Source: Oegoconia quadripuncta (lineage: Eukaryota; Arthropoda; Insecta; Lepidoptera; Autostichidae). From it: a stretch of 64,000 bases of DNA. Shown here one piece after another: positions 1 to 9,978 of this stretch. A program made the translations under genes and the position numbers. The notes beneath the pieces were generated by a model that was not told where the DNA came from, did not search any database, and saw only the letters and a list, made by a program, of their open reading frames with translations. Each line of letters opens with the position of its first letter. Position 1 is the stretch's first letter. The DNA is taken from positions 15,501,124-15,565,123 of the forward strand of contig OX438741.1 in assembly GCA_949316235.1 (NCBI GenBank), in the 5' to 3' direction.

Positions 1-147
1 AAACATACATAAATATTTATATAAACATCCAAGAATCGGGAATAAATGTTCGTATTCATCATTCAAACATTTACTCGTCGCGGGATTCGAACCCGCAACC
101 GTTGGTTTCGCTGACACAATCACTATCTACTACACCAACCGGTCGTC
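1..147 (-). repeat. SINE-A copy, cut by window edge
   Basis: On the minus strand a tRNA-like head reads TTGGTGTAGTAGATAG (A-box-like) and then GGTTCGAATCCCGCGACG (B box), followed by the body shared with about ten other copies here. The 3' part lies outside the window. It is a pol III retroposon, not a tRNA gene: there is no foldable cloverleaf end and the copies continue into a common non-tRNA body. Confidence 0.85.
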
Positions 148-163
148 AAAATGACATACGTCA

Positions 164-240
164 ATCAATCAATCAAATACTCTTTATTGCACAATAGCGT
201 ACATCATTAATCGCACAAAAAATCATACGTCAATATGTCA
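164..240 (-). repeat. LINE 3' end with (ATTG)n tail
   Basis: Plus strand reads (TCAA)n followed by ATACTCTTTATTGCACAA, the complement of TTGTGCAATAAAGAGTAT plus an ATTG tail. The same block occurs at 15314-15436 and, more diverged, at 50961-51105. AATAAA before a short tandem tail is typical of non-LTR retrotransposon 3' ends. Confidence 0.6.
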
Positions 241-927
241 TAGGTAACTTAAAAACACTGCGAGCGTATTCAGCCTTACCTACCTTCCGCAGGTGTGTCT
301 TAACTTAAAGGACACGTATCTCTAATCCCGTTTATAGTCTGTTTTAAGGTTCTGTAGTCAACAAAGAACCATTATAGTTTCACCACTCCCCTACGTCTAT
401 CTGTCCCAAGCTTAGCTCCAGAGTTGCTTAGTAATTGAATGCTGTAATTTGGCATGGGTGGGCCATATTAATCACCCCAACAAAAGTAAAATGAAAGCTT
501 GAAAAATTATTATTAGCACCGAATTCTCTTTAACAAAATGTCGTCCTCGTTCTTCAAGTTTGGAAAAGAGTTAGTAGAGTAGCTACACCAATCGGTCGTC
601 GTTATTCGATGATGGTTAAAAAAATCCTATTCCTTCTAATTCTTTTACCTAATATACCCCATTTTTTTCCTTAAGGTAAAAAAACTCACCCGGTATAGTG
701 TAGATTTTCGTAAAAATATCACACATAAGAATTGCCCTATTCGGTGAAATCCTGGATTAGCCCCTGATATCACTACTTAAGAATTAAATTAGTCTTAAGT
801 CTGCGCTCGTGAGAGTTGAACAATTTCATTCAACTTAAAAGGTAACTTAAGACATAATCTAAATTGGAGAAGATATCGCATTTCTACTTATTACTAATGA
901 CATGTATATTTTATTGGTTGGACGACG
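241..927. other. No gene recognised
   Basis: AT-rich sequence without a credible coding frame. The part around 655-745 (TTCCTTAAGGTAAAAAAACTCA) resembles segments near 21898-22000 and 32335-32420, so it is probably an old dispersed repeat. Nothing else is recognised. Confidence 0.4.
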
Positions 928-1057
928 GACGACCGATTGGTGTAGTGGATAGTGACTCAGCGAAACCAACGGTTGCGGGTTCGAATCCCGCGAGGGGTAA
1001 ATGTTTGTGTGATGAATACGAACATTTATTCCCGAGTCTTGGATGTTTATATAAATA
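928..1057 (+). repeat. SINE-A copy, 3' truncated
   Basis: Head GACCGATTGGTGTAGTGGAT with A- and B-box motifs (GGTTCGAATCC near 978), then the SINE-A body up to ATATAAATA. It stops where the minus-strand Helitron 3' terminus (CTAG) begins at 1058, so the Helitron joined or replaced its 3' half. Confidence 0.85.
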
Positions 1058-1767
1058 CTAGCAGCTGCCCGCGACTTCGTCCGCGTAGACTACATGAATC
1101 AACACTTTATTACTTTCCCACGGGAATACATTCAGCAGAAAAATTACCATGTAGAGTTTATCTCAAACAGGAAAAGACCCTGGGCAGATAACAGGTATGT
1201 GGAACCATGTTGATGTTTTGCCAGGTAAATGAATTAAGACATGGATCCATTAAAAGACCTTTCTATTTATTAAAGTACTTTATATTTATTAAAGTAAGTA
1301 GTTTATATTTATTAAAGTACTTCCTTATAAACAACATTTTTTGCCATGTTTGAAGGTGGTAGCAATAGAACCAAACTTTGAGGTGAACTTACACGGGAGC
1401 ATGCCACATAGAACTGACCGTGAGAGAAACAGTCCTGTCGTAGGTCTACTCCGGCGAATTTGAGAGTTTGCCCCTGCGACTTATTTATTGTCATGGCAAA
1501 ACAGACCTTTAGTGGAAACTGAAGCCTTTTGAATTCAAAGGGAAGATCATTTGGTATTAATGGAATACGCGGTACAAACACTGTTTCTCCCTGAGCAGGT
1601 CCTGTTAAAATAGTGGCCTCTACTACGTTCCGGTGCAAAGCCTTGACTTGCAACCTAGTACCGTTACAAAGTTTGGGTGGCTTTAAATTTCTCAATAACA
1701 TAACAGGTGCACCCACACGTAGTAAAAGTCTGTGATATGGCATACCCGGTGGGTTCAAAGTGTTCAA
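1058..1767 (-). mobile_element. Helitron copy 1, 3' part
   Basis: Read on the minus strand, the right-hand terminus has the Helitron signature: a GC-rich hairpin (CGCGGAC-GAA-GTCGCG, one bulged G), 8 nt, then CTAG, with the plus-strand flank A next to it as expected for A/T insertion. It carries the last 151 codons of helicase. At 1767 it is broken and abuts R-block sequence (overlap CAA). The 3' 200 bp is nearly identical to the copies at 4223 and 7856. Confidence 0.85.
1312..1767 (-). pseudogene. Helitron Rep/helicase, C-terminal fragment
   Basis: A 151-codon open stretch matching the C-terminus of Pif1-type Helitron helicases. Motif V/VI region MTINKSQGQTL and then HGQFYVACSRV are clear, and it ends NVVYKEVL before a TAA at 1312-1314. 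It has no start: the 5' end is cut at the break with R-block sequence. Compared with the copy at 4453 it lacks the poly-A insertion in the middle. In an intact element this protein would unwind DNA during rolling-circle transposition; this fragment cannot do so, as motifs I-III are absent. Confidence 0.9.
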
Positions 1768-2249
1768 CTCACCCTTATCTCATTCTCTAACCCCAAGGGG
1801 TTAGCTTCAAAACAAATGGCATTTTCGTAATCAACGTCCCAAAAAACCTAAATAATGACACCAATATTGACTTTTTTGGTATCAACCCCCACCCCTATCT
1901 CAACCCTAGAGGGTTAACTTAAAATAAATGTCATTTTCATAATCAACATCCCATAAAACCTAAATAACGACACCAATATCGATTTTATGGTTTTAACCCC
2001 CATTTCACAACCCAGGGGGTTGAATTCGAAAAATCTCAAAACACGTATTAGCTTATTTGTTCCTAGGAGTACTCTTGCGAAGTTTCGATTCGAAAATAGT
2101 CGAAATGTCCAAGTTATACTGTTTCTTCATACAAACTTCCCACTCCTGTTTCACCCCCTTAAAGGGTGAATTTTGAAAAATCCTTTCTTAGTGCTCCCCT
2201 AGACCTCGTAAGGAACCTACGTGCCAAATTTGGAAATTCTATTCACCCC
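1768..2249. repeat. R-block 1 (~110-bp repeat units)
   Basis: About four units of roughly 100-115 bp, each with the core AACCTAAATAACGACACCAA and a small palindromic G/C cluster (CCCCAAGGGG, CCCTAGAGGG, CCCAGGGGG, CCCTTAAAGGG). It ends where CACCCC runs into the 12-bp satellite. Copies follow at 3375, 7015 and 8513. No coding capacity. Confidence 0.8.
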
Positions 2250-3095
2250 TTTGACTATGACTATGACTTTGACTAAAACTTTAACTATGACTTTGACTAT
2301 GACATTGACTACGACTTTGACTATGACTATGACTTTGACTATGACTTTGACATTGACTATGACTTTGACTATGACTTTGACTATGACTTTGACTATGACT
2401 TTGACTATGACTTTGACTATGACTTTGACTATGACTTTGACTATGACTTTGACTATGACTTTGACTATGACTTTGACTATGACTTTGACTATGACTTTGA
2501 CTATGACTTTGACTATGACTTTGACTATGACTTTGACTATGACTTTGACTATGACTTTGACTATGACTTTGACTATGACTTTGACTATGACTTTGACTAT
2601 GACTTTGACTATGACTTTGACTATGACTTTGACTATGACTTTGACTATGACTTTGACTATGACTTTGACTATGACTTTGACTATGACTTTGACTATGACT
2701 TTGACTATGACTTTGACTATGACTTTGACTATGACTTTGACTATGACTTTGACTATGACTTTGACTATGACTTTGACTATGACTTTGACTATGACTTTGA
2801 CTATGACTTTGACTATGACTTTGACTATGACTTTGACTATGACTTTGACTATGACTTTGACTATGACTTTGACTATGACTTTGACTATGACTTTGACTAT
2901 GACTTTGACTATGACTTTGACTATGACTTTGACTATGACTTTGACTATGACTTTGACTATGACTTTGACTATGACTTTTACTATGACTTTGACTATGACT
3001 TTGACTATGACTTTGACTATGACTTTGACTATGACTTTGACTATGACTATGACTTTGACTATGATTTTGACTATGACTTTGACTATGAATTTTAC
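2250..3095. repeat. 12-bp satellite (TTTGACTATGAC)n
   Basis: About 70 units of TTTGACTATGAC, essentially perfect from about 2360 to 2970 and degenerate at both edges. The long MTLTMT open frame across it is a by-product of a 12-bp unit without stops and is not a gene. Confidence 0.97.
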
Positions 3096-3374
3096 TTTTC
3101 GACTTTGAGTCTTCGACTTTGAGTCTTCGACTTTGAGCCTTCGACTTTGAGCTTTCGTCTTTGAGCCTTCGATTTTAAGCCTTCGACTTTGAGCCTTCGA
3201 CTTTGAGCTTTCGACTTTGAGTCTTCGACTTTGAGTCTTCGACTTTTAGCCTTCGACTTTGAGCCTTCGACTTTCAGCCTTCGAATTTGAGCCTTCGTCT
3301 TTGAGCCTTTGACTTTGAGCCTTCGACTTTGAGTCTTCGACTTTGAGCCTTCGACTTTGACTCTTCGACTTCGA
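3096..3374. repeat. 14-bp minisatellite (TTCGACTTTGAGYC)n
   Basis: About 20 units of TTCGACTTTGAGCC/TC with scattered changes. The 14-bp unit gives a 14-residue period in all frames (RRLKVEGSKSK on the minus strand), which explains the spurious Lys/Ser/Arg-rich frames. It directly follows the 12-bp satellite here and in two further blocks. Confidence 0.93.
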
Positions 3375-4222
3375 CACCAATTTGAATTTGTGATTTTAAC
3401 CCCTACCATTATCGCAACCCGTAAGGGGTTAGCTTCAAAATAAATGTCATTTTCGCAATCAACGTCCTAAAAAACCTAAATAACGACACCAATATAGACT
3501 TTTTTGGTATCATCCCCCACCTCTATCTCACCCCTAGAGGGTTGGCTTAAAATAAATGTCATTTTCATAATCAACATCCCAAAAAACCTAAATAACGACA
3601 CCAATATCGATTTTATGGTTTCAACCCCCATTTCACACCCCAGGGGGCTGTTTTTCGAAAAATCTCAACTCACCCTTATCGCATTCTCTAACCCCAAGGG
3701 GTTAGCTTCAAAATAAATGTCATTTTCGCAATCAACGTCCCAAAAAACCTAAATAACGACACCAATATAGACTTTTTTGGTATCATCCCCCACCCCTATC
3801 TCACCCCTAGAGGGTTGGCTTAAAATAAATGTCATTTTCAAAATCAACATCCCATAAAACCTAAATAACGACACCAATATCGATTTTACGGTTTTAACCC
3901 CCATTTCACAACCCAGGGGGTTGTTTTTCGAAAAATCTCAAAACACGTATTAGCTTATTTGTTCCTAGGAGTACTATTGCGAAGTTTCGAGTCGAAAATA
4001 GTCGAAATGTCCAAGTTATACTGTTTCTTCATACAAACTTCCCACCCCTGTTTCACCCCCTTAAAGGGTGAATTTTGAAAAATCCTTTCTTAGTGCTCCC
4101 CTAGACCTCGTAAGGAACCTACGTGCCAAATTTGGAAACTCTAGACCCAGCGGTTTGGCCTGTGCGTTGATATGTCAGTCAGTCAGTCAGTCAGTCAGTC
4201 AGTTTCTTCCTTTATATATTTA
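3375..4222. repeat. R-block 2 with (GTCA)n end
   Basis: Seven or so ~110-bp R units, then the conserved terminal segment ACCCAGCGGTTTGGCCTGTG, a GTCA microsatellite (4172-4203) and TTTCTTCCTTTATATATTTA. The same terminus recurs at 7785-7855 and 10340-10420, so this is the real end of the R-block element. It abuts the Helitron CTAG at 4223. Confidence 0.85.
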
Positions 4223-5965
4223 CTAGCAGCTGCCCGCGACTTCGTCCGCGTAGACTACATGAATCAACACTTTATTACTTTCCCCACGGGAATACATTCA
4301 GCAGAAAAATTACCATGTAGAGTTTATCTCAAACAGGAAAAGACCCTGGGCAGATAACAGGTATGTGGAACCATGTTGGTGTTTTGCCAGGTAAATGAAT
4401 TAAGACAGGGATCCATTAAAAGATCTTTCTGAAAAATTCTGGTTTATATTTATTAAAGTACTTCCTTATAAACAACATTCTTTGCCATGTTTGAAGGTGG
4501 TAGCAATAGAACCAAACTTTGAGGTGAACTTACACGGGAGCATGCCACATAGAACTGACCGTGAGAGAAACAGTCCTGTCGTAGGTCTACTCCGGCGAAT
4601 TTGAGAGTTTGCCCCTGCGACTTATTTATTGTCATGGCAAAACAGACCTTTAGTGGAAACTGAAGCCTTTTGAATTCAAAGGGAAGATCATTTGGTATTA
4701 ATGGAATACGCGGTATAAACACTGTTTCTCCCTGAGCAGGTCCTGTTAAAATAGTGGCCTCTGCTACGTTCCGGTGCAAAGCCTTGACTTGCAACCTAGT
4801 ACCGTTACAAAGTTTGGGTGGCTTTAAATTTTTCAATAACATAAAAAAAAAAAAAATATAACATAATGGTGCACCCACACGTAGTAAAAGTCTGTGATAT
4901 GGCATACCCGTTGGGTTCAAAGTGTTCAAAAATAAAAATTCTACGGGATAATTAACGGCATCGTCGGTGTTTACCACGGTATCTATTGAGCTATGAATAA
5001 TCTGTTGTCCTTCAAAAGAGTTCAATAATATGTCATTGATGACCGCTGCTGGGTCGTTCTTTGGGGTCAGTATAGCTCTTTCGCATAACCACTCTATTGA
5101 TTTTTCCTTAATGAGAGCAATGTCTGGATAAATTTTTTAAATCAGGTTTTCAACTGTTGTTACTGTAGTACACAGACCGGCAGGGACAGATATCATGCCA
5201 TCTTTTTCGGGGTAATCACCGTTACCCAGTTTTAGCAAAAGGTCTGAAAATTGGCCGGCGGAAACATTACCTCCAAGGTGGACTCTCATATTTTTTGTTA
5301 ATTTTAATATTTTGACCGAGGACCACAATGATGATCTTTTAAGACACGCTTTTATCTCATCGGCACGTGTTCCCCTTGGAACTACTGGTAGAGTTTGACG
5401 AAAGTCTCCCACCAGCAATACAGTCAAACCACCCATCAATCTTTTATTGCTCCGTATGTCTTGCAGCGTCCTATTCAAAGCTTCTATACCTTTTTTATGG
5501 TACTTTCATCCCAGACAATAATTTTAGTTTTTCTTAATACTTCTGCAAATTTGCTCTGTTTTGAAATATTACATAATGGAGTTTCTACATTTGTTAAGTT
5601 AAGTGGCAACTTTAGGGCAGAGTGCGCGGTGCGACCGCCTTGCAAAAGTGTTGCGGCAATTCCTGAAGAAGCCACAGCTAATGCAATATCACGTGTGACC
5701 CTTATTTTTCCCAAGATCAAATTTAATAGGTACGTTTTGCCGGTTCCTCCTGGAGTATCTAAAAAGAAAATTTGGCCCTCACTTGCATTTGCACTAGTTA
5801 TTATTTGTTCGTATACTGACATCTGTTCATCTGTTAATGAATCATAGTTATTCTTGACTAAACCCGCTAAAGCTACCACATCATAGCTAGATTCTTTAAC
5901 CAATTCCCTATTTTCCAATGCTAGAGATCTGCTTGGTTGTGGTAAGCCGTACTCTTTTAGGAAAA
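4223..5965 (-). mobile_element. Helitron copy 2, 5' truncated
   Basis: Same CTAG/hairpin 3' terminus as copy 1, preceded by A on the plus strand. It contains most of the helicase domain but not the Rep nuclease half and no 5' TC terminus. The 5' break is near 5965, in GC-rich sequence of unknown origin. Confidence 0.85.
4453..5965 (-). pseudogene. Helitron Pif1-like helicase, broken
   Basis: Reading 5' to 3' on the minus strand: FLKEYGLPQPSRSLALENRE, Walker A DTPGGTGKTYLL, motif Ia ASSGIAATLL, Walker B IVWDES, a frameshift near 5500, motif III LVGDFRQTLPVVPRGTRADE, LTKNMRV, an in-frame TAA at 5134-5136, and then motifs V/VI TINKSQGQTL and HGQFYVACSRV, ending NVVYKEVL. An A-rich insertion near 4845-4866 adds about eight residues (YIFFFF) without breaking the frame. 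Known family role: 5'-3' DNA helicase of the Helitron Rep/Hel protein. With one frameshift, one nonsense codon and no Rep domain it is dead. Confidence 0.93.
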
Positions 5966-6078
5966 GCCCGCCTAACCCGCCTAACCGCCCGCGGCCAGTG
6001 CAGCAGTGCTGCTGCGTGCGCGGCGGGAAGCGCTCGCCTAGGTTCCGATTGACGACGATCGATATGATATCGTATATA
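5966..6078. other. GC-rich junction, unidentified
   Basis: About 110 bp with CCCGCCTAACCCGCCTAACC, GCAGCAGTGCTGCTGC (a perfect palindrome) and CGATCGATATGATATCG, between the broken Helitron and a short R-unit remnant. Its base composition is unlike both neighbours. Source unknown. Confidence 0.4.
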
Positions 6079-6445
6079 TTCCAAAAAACCTAAATAACGA
6101 CACCAATGTCGATTTTGTTTAACATTTACCCTATCTCATCCCCTTTGACTTCGACTTGGACTACGACTTCGACTACGACAACGACTTCGATTTCGACTTC
6201 GACTTCGACCTCGACCTCGATCTCGGCCTCGACCTCGACCTCGGCCTCGACCTCAACCTCGACCTCGACCTCGACCTCGACCTCGACCTCGACCTCGACT
6301 TCGGCTTCGACCTCGACCTCGACCTCGACCTCGACTTCGACTTCGACTTCGAGTACGACTTCGCCTTTTGCTTCGAGTCGAAAATACTCGAAATGTCCAA
6401 GATATACTGTTATTTCATACAAACTTCGCACCCCTGTTTCACCCC
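6079..6445. repeat. Hexamer array (CTCGAC/TTCGAC)n between R remnants
   Basis: An R-unit fragment (AACCTAAATAACGACACCAA) leads into about 35 hexamers of TTCGAC and CTCGAC (about 6146-6360), and then into an R-type segment (CGAAATGTCCAAGATATACT). Every frame is open (Asp-Leu, Glu-Val, Ser-Arg repeats on the two strands), which creates overlapping false ORFs. Confidence 0.9.
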
Positions 6446-6692
6446 TTTGACTATGACTATGACTTTGACTAAAACTTTGACTATGACTTTGACTATGACT
6501 TCGACTATGACATTGACTACGACTTTGACTATGACTTCGACTATGACATTGACTACGACTTTGACTTTGACTATGACTTCGACTATGACTTCGACTATGA
6601 CTTTGACTATGACTTTGCCTATGACTATGACTCTGACTATGACTTTGAATATGATTTTGACTATGACTATGACTTTGACTATGAATTTTACA
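6446..6692. repeat. 12-bp satellite, second copy
   Basis: TATGACTTTGAC units again, but much less homogeneous than at 2250-3095, with TTCGAC, ATTGAC and CTCTGAC variants. It begins with the same ACCCCTTTGACTATGAC junction as the first array. Confidence 0.92.
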
Positions 6693-7014
6693 TTTCGACT
6701 TTGGGTCTTCGACTTTGAGTCTTCGACTTTGAGCCTTCGACTTTGAGCCTTCGATTTTGAGCCTTCGACTTTGAGCCTTCGATTTTGAGCCTTCGACTTT
6801 GAGCCTTCGATTTTGAGCTTTCGACTTTGAGTCTTCGACTTTGAGTCTTCGACTTTGAGTCTTCGACTTTGAGTCTTCGACTTTTGCCTTCGACTTTGAG
6901 CCTTCGACTTTCAGCCTTCGACTTTGAGCCTTCGAATTTGAGCCTTCGTCTTTGAATTTCGAATTTGAATCTTCGACATTGACTCTTCGACTTTGACTCT
7001 TCGACTTCGACACC
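6693..7014. repeat. 14-bp minisatellite, second copy
   Basis: About 22 units of TTCGACTTTGAGCC/TC, ending GACTCTTCGACTTCGACACC exactly as at 3374 and 8512, so the three arrays share both borders. Confidence 0.92.
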
Positions 7015-7855
7015 AATTTGAATTTGTGATTTCAACCCCTACCACTATCGCAACCCGTAAGGGGTTAGCTTCAAAATAAATGTCATTTTCGCCATCAACG
7101 TCCCAAAAAACCTAAACAACGACACCAATATATACTTTTTTGGTATCATCCCCCACCCCTATCTCACCCCTAGAGGGTTGGCTTAAAATAAATGTCATTT
7201 TCATAATCAACATCCCAAAAAACCTAAATAACGACACCAATATCGATTTTATGGTTTCAACTCCCATTTCACACCCCAGGGGGCTGTTTTTCGAAAAATC
7301 TCAACTCACCCTTATCTCATTCTCTAACCCCAAGGGGTTAGCTTCAAAACAAATGGCATTTTCGTAATCAACGTCCCAAAAAACCTAAATAATGACACCA
7401 ATATTGACTTTTTTGGTATCAACCCCCACCCCTATCTCAACCCTAGAGGGTTAACTTAAAATAAATGTCATTTTCATAATCAACATCCCATAAAACCTAA
7501 ATAACGACACCAATATCGATTTTATGGTTTTAACCCCCATTTCACAACCCAGGGGGTTGTTTTTCGAAAAATCTCAAAACACGTATTAGCTTATTTGTTC
7601 CTAGGAGTACTCTTGCGAAGTTTCGAGTCGAAAATAGTCGAAATGTCCAAGTTATACTGTTTCTTCATACAAACTTCCCACCCCTGTTTCACCCCCTTAA
7701 AGGGTGAATTTTGAAAAATCCTTTCTTAGTGCTCCCCTAGACCTCGTAAGGAACCTACGTGCCAAATTTGGAAACTCTAGACCCAGCGGTTTGGCCTGTG
7801 CGTTGATATGTCAGTCAGTCAGTCAGTCAGTTTCTTCCTTTATATATTTAGAAGA
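7015..7855. repeat. R-block 3 with (GTCA)n end
   Basis: Near-identical to R-block 2 through the CCCAGGGGG, CCTAGGAGTACT and GTGCGTTGATATG segments, with a shorter GTCA run (7808-7830). It ends TTTATATATTTAGAAGA before the Helitron CTAG at 7856. Confidence 0.85.
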
Positions 7856-8055
7856 CTAGCAGCTGCCCGCGACTTCGTCCGCGTAGACTACATGAATCAA
7901 CACTTTATTACTTTCCCACGGGAATACATTCAGCAGAAAAATTACTATGTAGAGTTTATCTCAAACAGGAAAAGACCCTGGGCAGATAACAGGTATGTGG
8001 AACCATGTTGGTGTTTTGCCAGGTAAATGAATTAAGACAGGGATCCATTAAAAGA
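7856..8055 (-). mobile_element. Helitron copy 3, 3' terminus only
   Basis: The last ~200 bp of the Helitron: CTAG, hairpin and the segment ending ATTAAAAGAC. It breaks directly into the 12-bp satellite at 8056. No helicase codons remain. Confidence 0.82.
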
Positions 8056-8512
8056 CTATGACTTCGACTATGACTTTGACTATGACTTTGACTATGATTT
8101 TGACTATGACTTTGACATGACTTTGACTATGAATTTTACTTTGAGTGTTCGACTTTGAGCCTTCGACTTTGAGCTTTCGACTTTGAGCCTTCGTCTTTGA
8201 GCCTTCGATTTTGAGCCTTCGACTTTAAACCTTCGACTTTGAGCTTTCGACTTTGAGTCTTCGACTTTGAGTCTTCGACTTTGAGTCTTCGACTTTTAGC
8301 CTTCGACTTTGAGCCTTCGACTTTCAGCCTTCGACTTTGAGCCTTCGAATTTGAGCCTTCCTCTTTGAGCCTTCGACTTTGAGCCTTCGACTTTGAGCCT
8401 TCGACTTTGAGCCTTCGAATTTTAGCCTTCAACTTTGAGCCTTCGACTTTGAATTTCGAATTTGAATCTTCGACATTGACTCTTCGACTTTGACTCTTCG
8501 ACTTCGACACCA
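8056..8512. repeat. 12-bp and 14-bp satellites, third copy
   Basis: A short run of TATGACTTTGAC (8056-8140) followed by about 26 units of TTCGACTTTGAGCC (8141-8512), in the same order and with the same right-hand border as blocks 1 and 2. Confidence 0.9.
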
Positions 8513-9086
8513 ATTTGAATTTGTGATTGCAACCCCTACCACTATCGCAACCCGTAAGGGGTTAGCTTCAAAATAAATGTATTTTCGCAATCAACGTCCC
8601 AAAAAACCTAAATAACGACACCAATATGGACTTTTTTGGTATCATCCCCCACCCCTATCTCACCCCTAGAGGGTTGGCTTAAAATAAATGTCATTTTCAT
8701 AATCAACATCCCAAAAAACCTAAATAACGACACCAATATCGATTTTATGGTTTCAACCCCCATTTCACACCCCAGGGGGCTGTTTTTCGAAAAATCTCAA
8801 CTCACCCTTATCTCATTCTCTAACCCCAAGGGGTTAGCTTCAAATAAATGGCATTTTCGTAATCAACGTCCCAAAAACCCTAAATAATGACACCAATATT
8901 GACTTTTTTGGTATCAACCCCCACCCCTATCTCAACCCTAGAGGGTTAACTTAAAATAAATGTCATATTCATAATCAACATCCCATAAAACCTAAATAAC
9001 GACACCATTATCGATTATATGGTTTTAACCACCTTTCACACCCCAGGGGGTTGTCCAATATAGACTTTTTTGGTAGCAACCCCCAC

Positions 9087-9090
<4 letters not shown>
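8513..9090. repeat. R-block 4, left part
   Basis: R units collinear with 3375 and 7015, interrupted at 9090 by a retroposon. The interrupted motif CAACCCCCACCCCT is repeated on the other side of the insertion. Confidence 0.85.
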
Positions 9091-9131
<41 letters not shown>

Positions 9132-9978
9132 AGGAGAAACGCTCATGCTTATCCGCCCTCCTCGGGGGAGGGGGGCGGATTATGTCGGACTCCGGCACAG
9201 AAGGTGCCGGCCTACCGACTAAAAACTCCTGGGTGTTCCCTCGCGCGCGCCGTTGACGGCGTGGCCGCGGGTACCATCTGGTATTCGTCCGCAGCCACGC
9301 CAGCGCGGTGCCCGCCGCCAGGACAAGCGGCGGCAGGCCCACCTCTGGGCTGGAGCAGGGAGGAATCGCCTGGTCCAGCCACCTCTAGAAGGCGCGCGGA
9401 AAACACCGCGCGCGCCTTCTCGCGGGGCCTATGTGTGGGCGGTGATCCCCCCGGATCGCCGCCCACGGCCCCGCAGGGTAGGGGGGGCAGAGGATCGCCT
9501 ATCACCAAAGATAAGCTCTCCTCCGTGCCCCCCGTGCGGCTGCATCTCCCCTCGCTCTGCGGGTGATGGCCTCACAGAGAGAGAGGACCGCCTTCCACGG
9601 CCTCTCCTTGGCGTCCGCAGCTCAAACCTGGCTGCGGGCGGCAAAGAGTGGCCGTCCCGCACGGCTACGACCTCTCCATAACAGAGAGGCAGTCCCCCGC
9701 CACACCACACGGTAGCTAAGGGTTACCACCATATGGTATGGCAGGGGACAGCCTCCCAACAGAGAGGTCGTCCCCCACCATAGCGGCCTACACCAGCGGG
9801 ATGCCCCGAGGGGCGGCGATGGCTGACACCTGACAGGTGACACCGCCCGTCCAACCAGCCCGCCGTCTCCCCCCCTGCGAACAGAGGGAGAGGGCCGCTT
9901 CCCACGCCGCAGCCCGCTGTGGTGGAATTTGCCCTCCACCATCCCTCGCCGCTCCACTCCCGAAAACGAATTTTCGAG
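9091..9978 (-). mobile_element. GC-rich retroposon with R1-like LINE 3' tail
   Basis: An 888-bp insert with a poly-T run of about 38 at its left (poly-A tail of a minus-strand element), flanked by the perfect 14-bp duplication CAACCCCCACCCCT at 9077-9090 and 9979-9992. Just before the tail, the minus strand reads TTTTTAGTCGGTAGGCCGGC ... GAGTCCGACAT, resembling the 3' UTR of lepidopteran R1-superfamily LINEs. No reverse transcriptase or endonuclease is visible; the open frames are by-products of high GC. It is a truncated, rearranged or non-autonomous element mobilised in trans. Confidence 0.8.

Noticed and set aside
928..1000. tRNA genes at the many TGGTGTAGTGG / GGTTCGAATCC sites
   Set aside because: All share long non-tRNA bodies and tails with other copies, and none shows a foldable acceptor stem; they are SINE heads.
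2221..3108. 295-codon frame rich in Met-Thr-Leu
   Set aside because: It is the translation of a 12-bp satellite without stops; no start context, domain or codon bias.
3092..3409. Lys/Ser/Arg-rich minus frame, histone-like at first glance
   Set aside because: Pure 14-bp minisatellite translation; the same happens at 8136-8513.
5966..5990. Telomere-like CCTAACCC motifs
   Set aside because: Insect telomeres are TTAGG arrays; here there are only two imperfect units in a GC-rich junction.
6126..7035. Several overlapping Ser/Arg-, Glu/Val- and Asp/Leu-rich frames on both strands
   Set aside because: All are readings of hexamer, 12-bp and 14-bp arrays; openness on all frames is due to unit composition.
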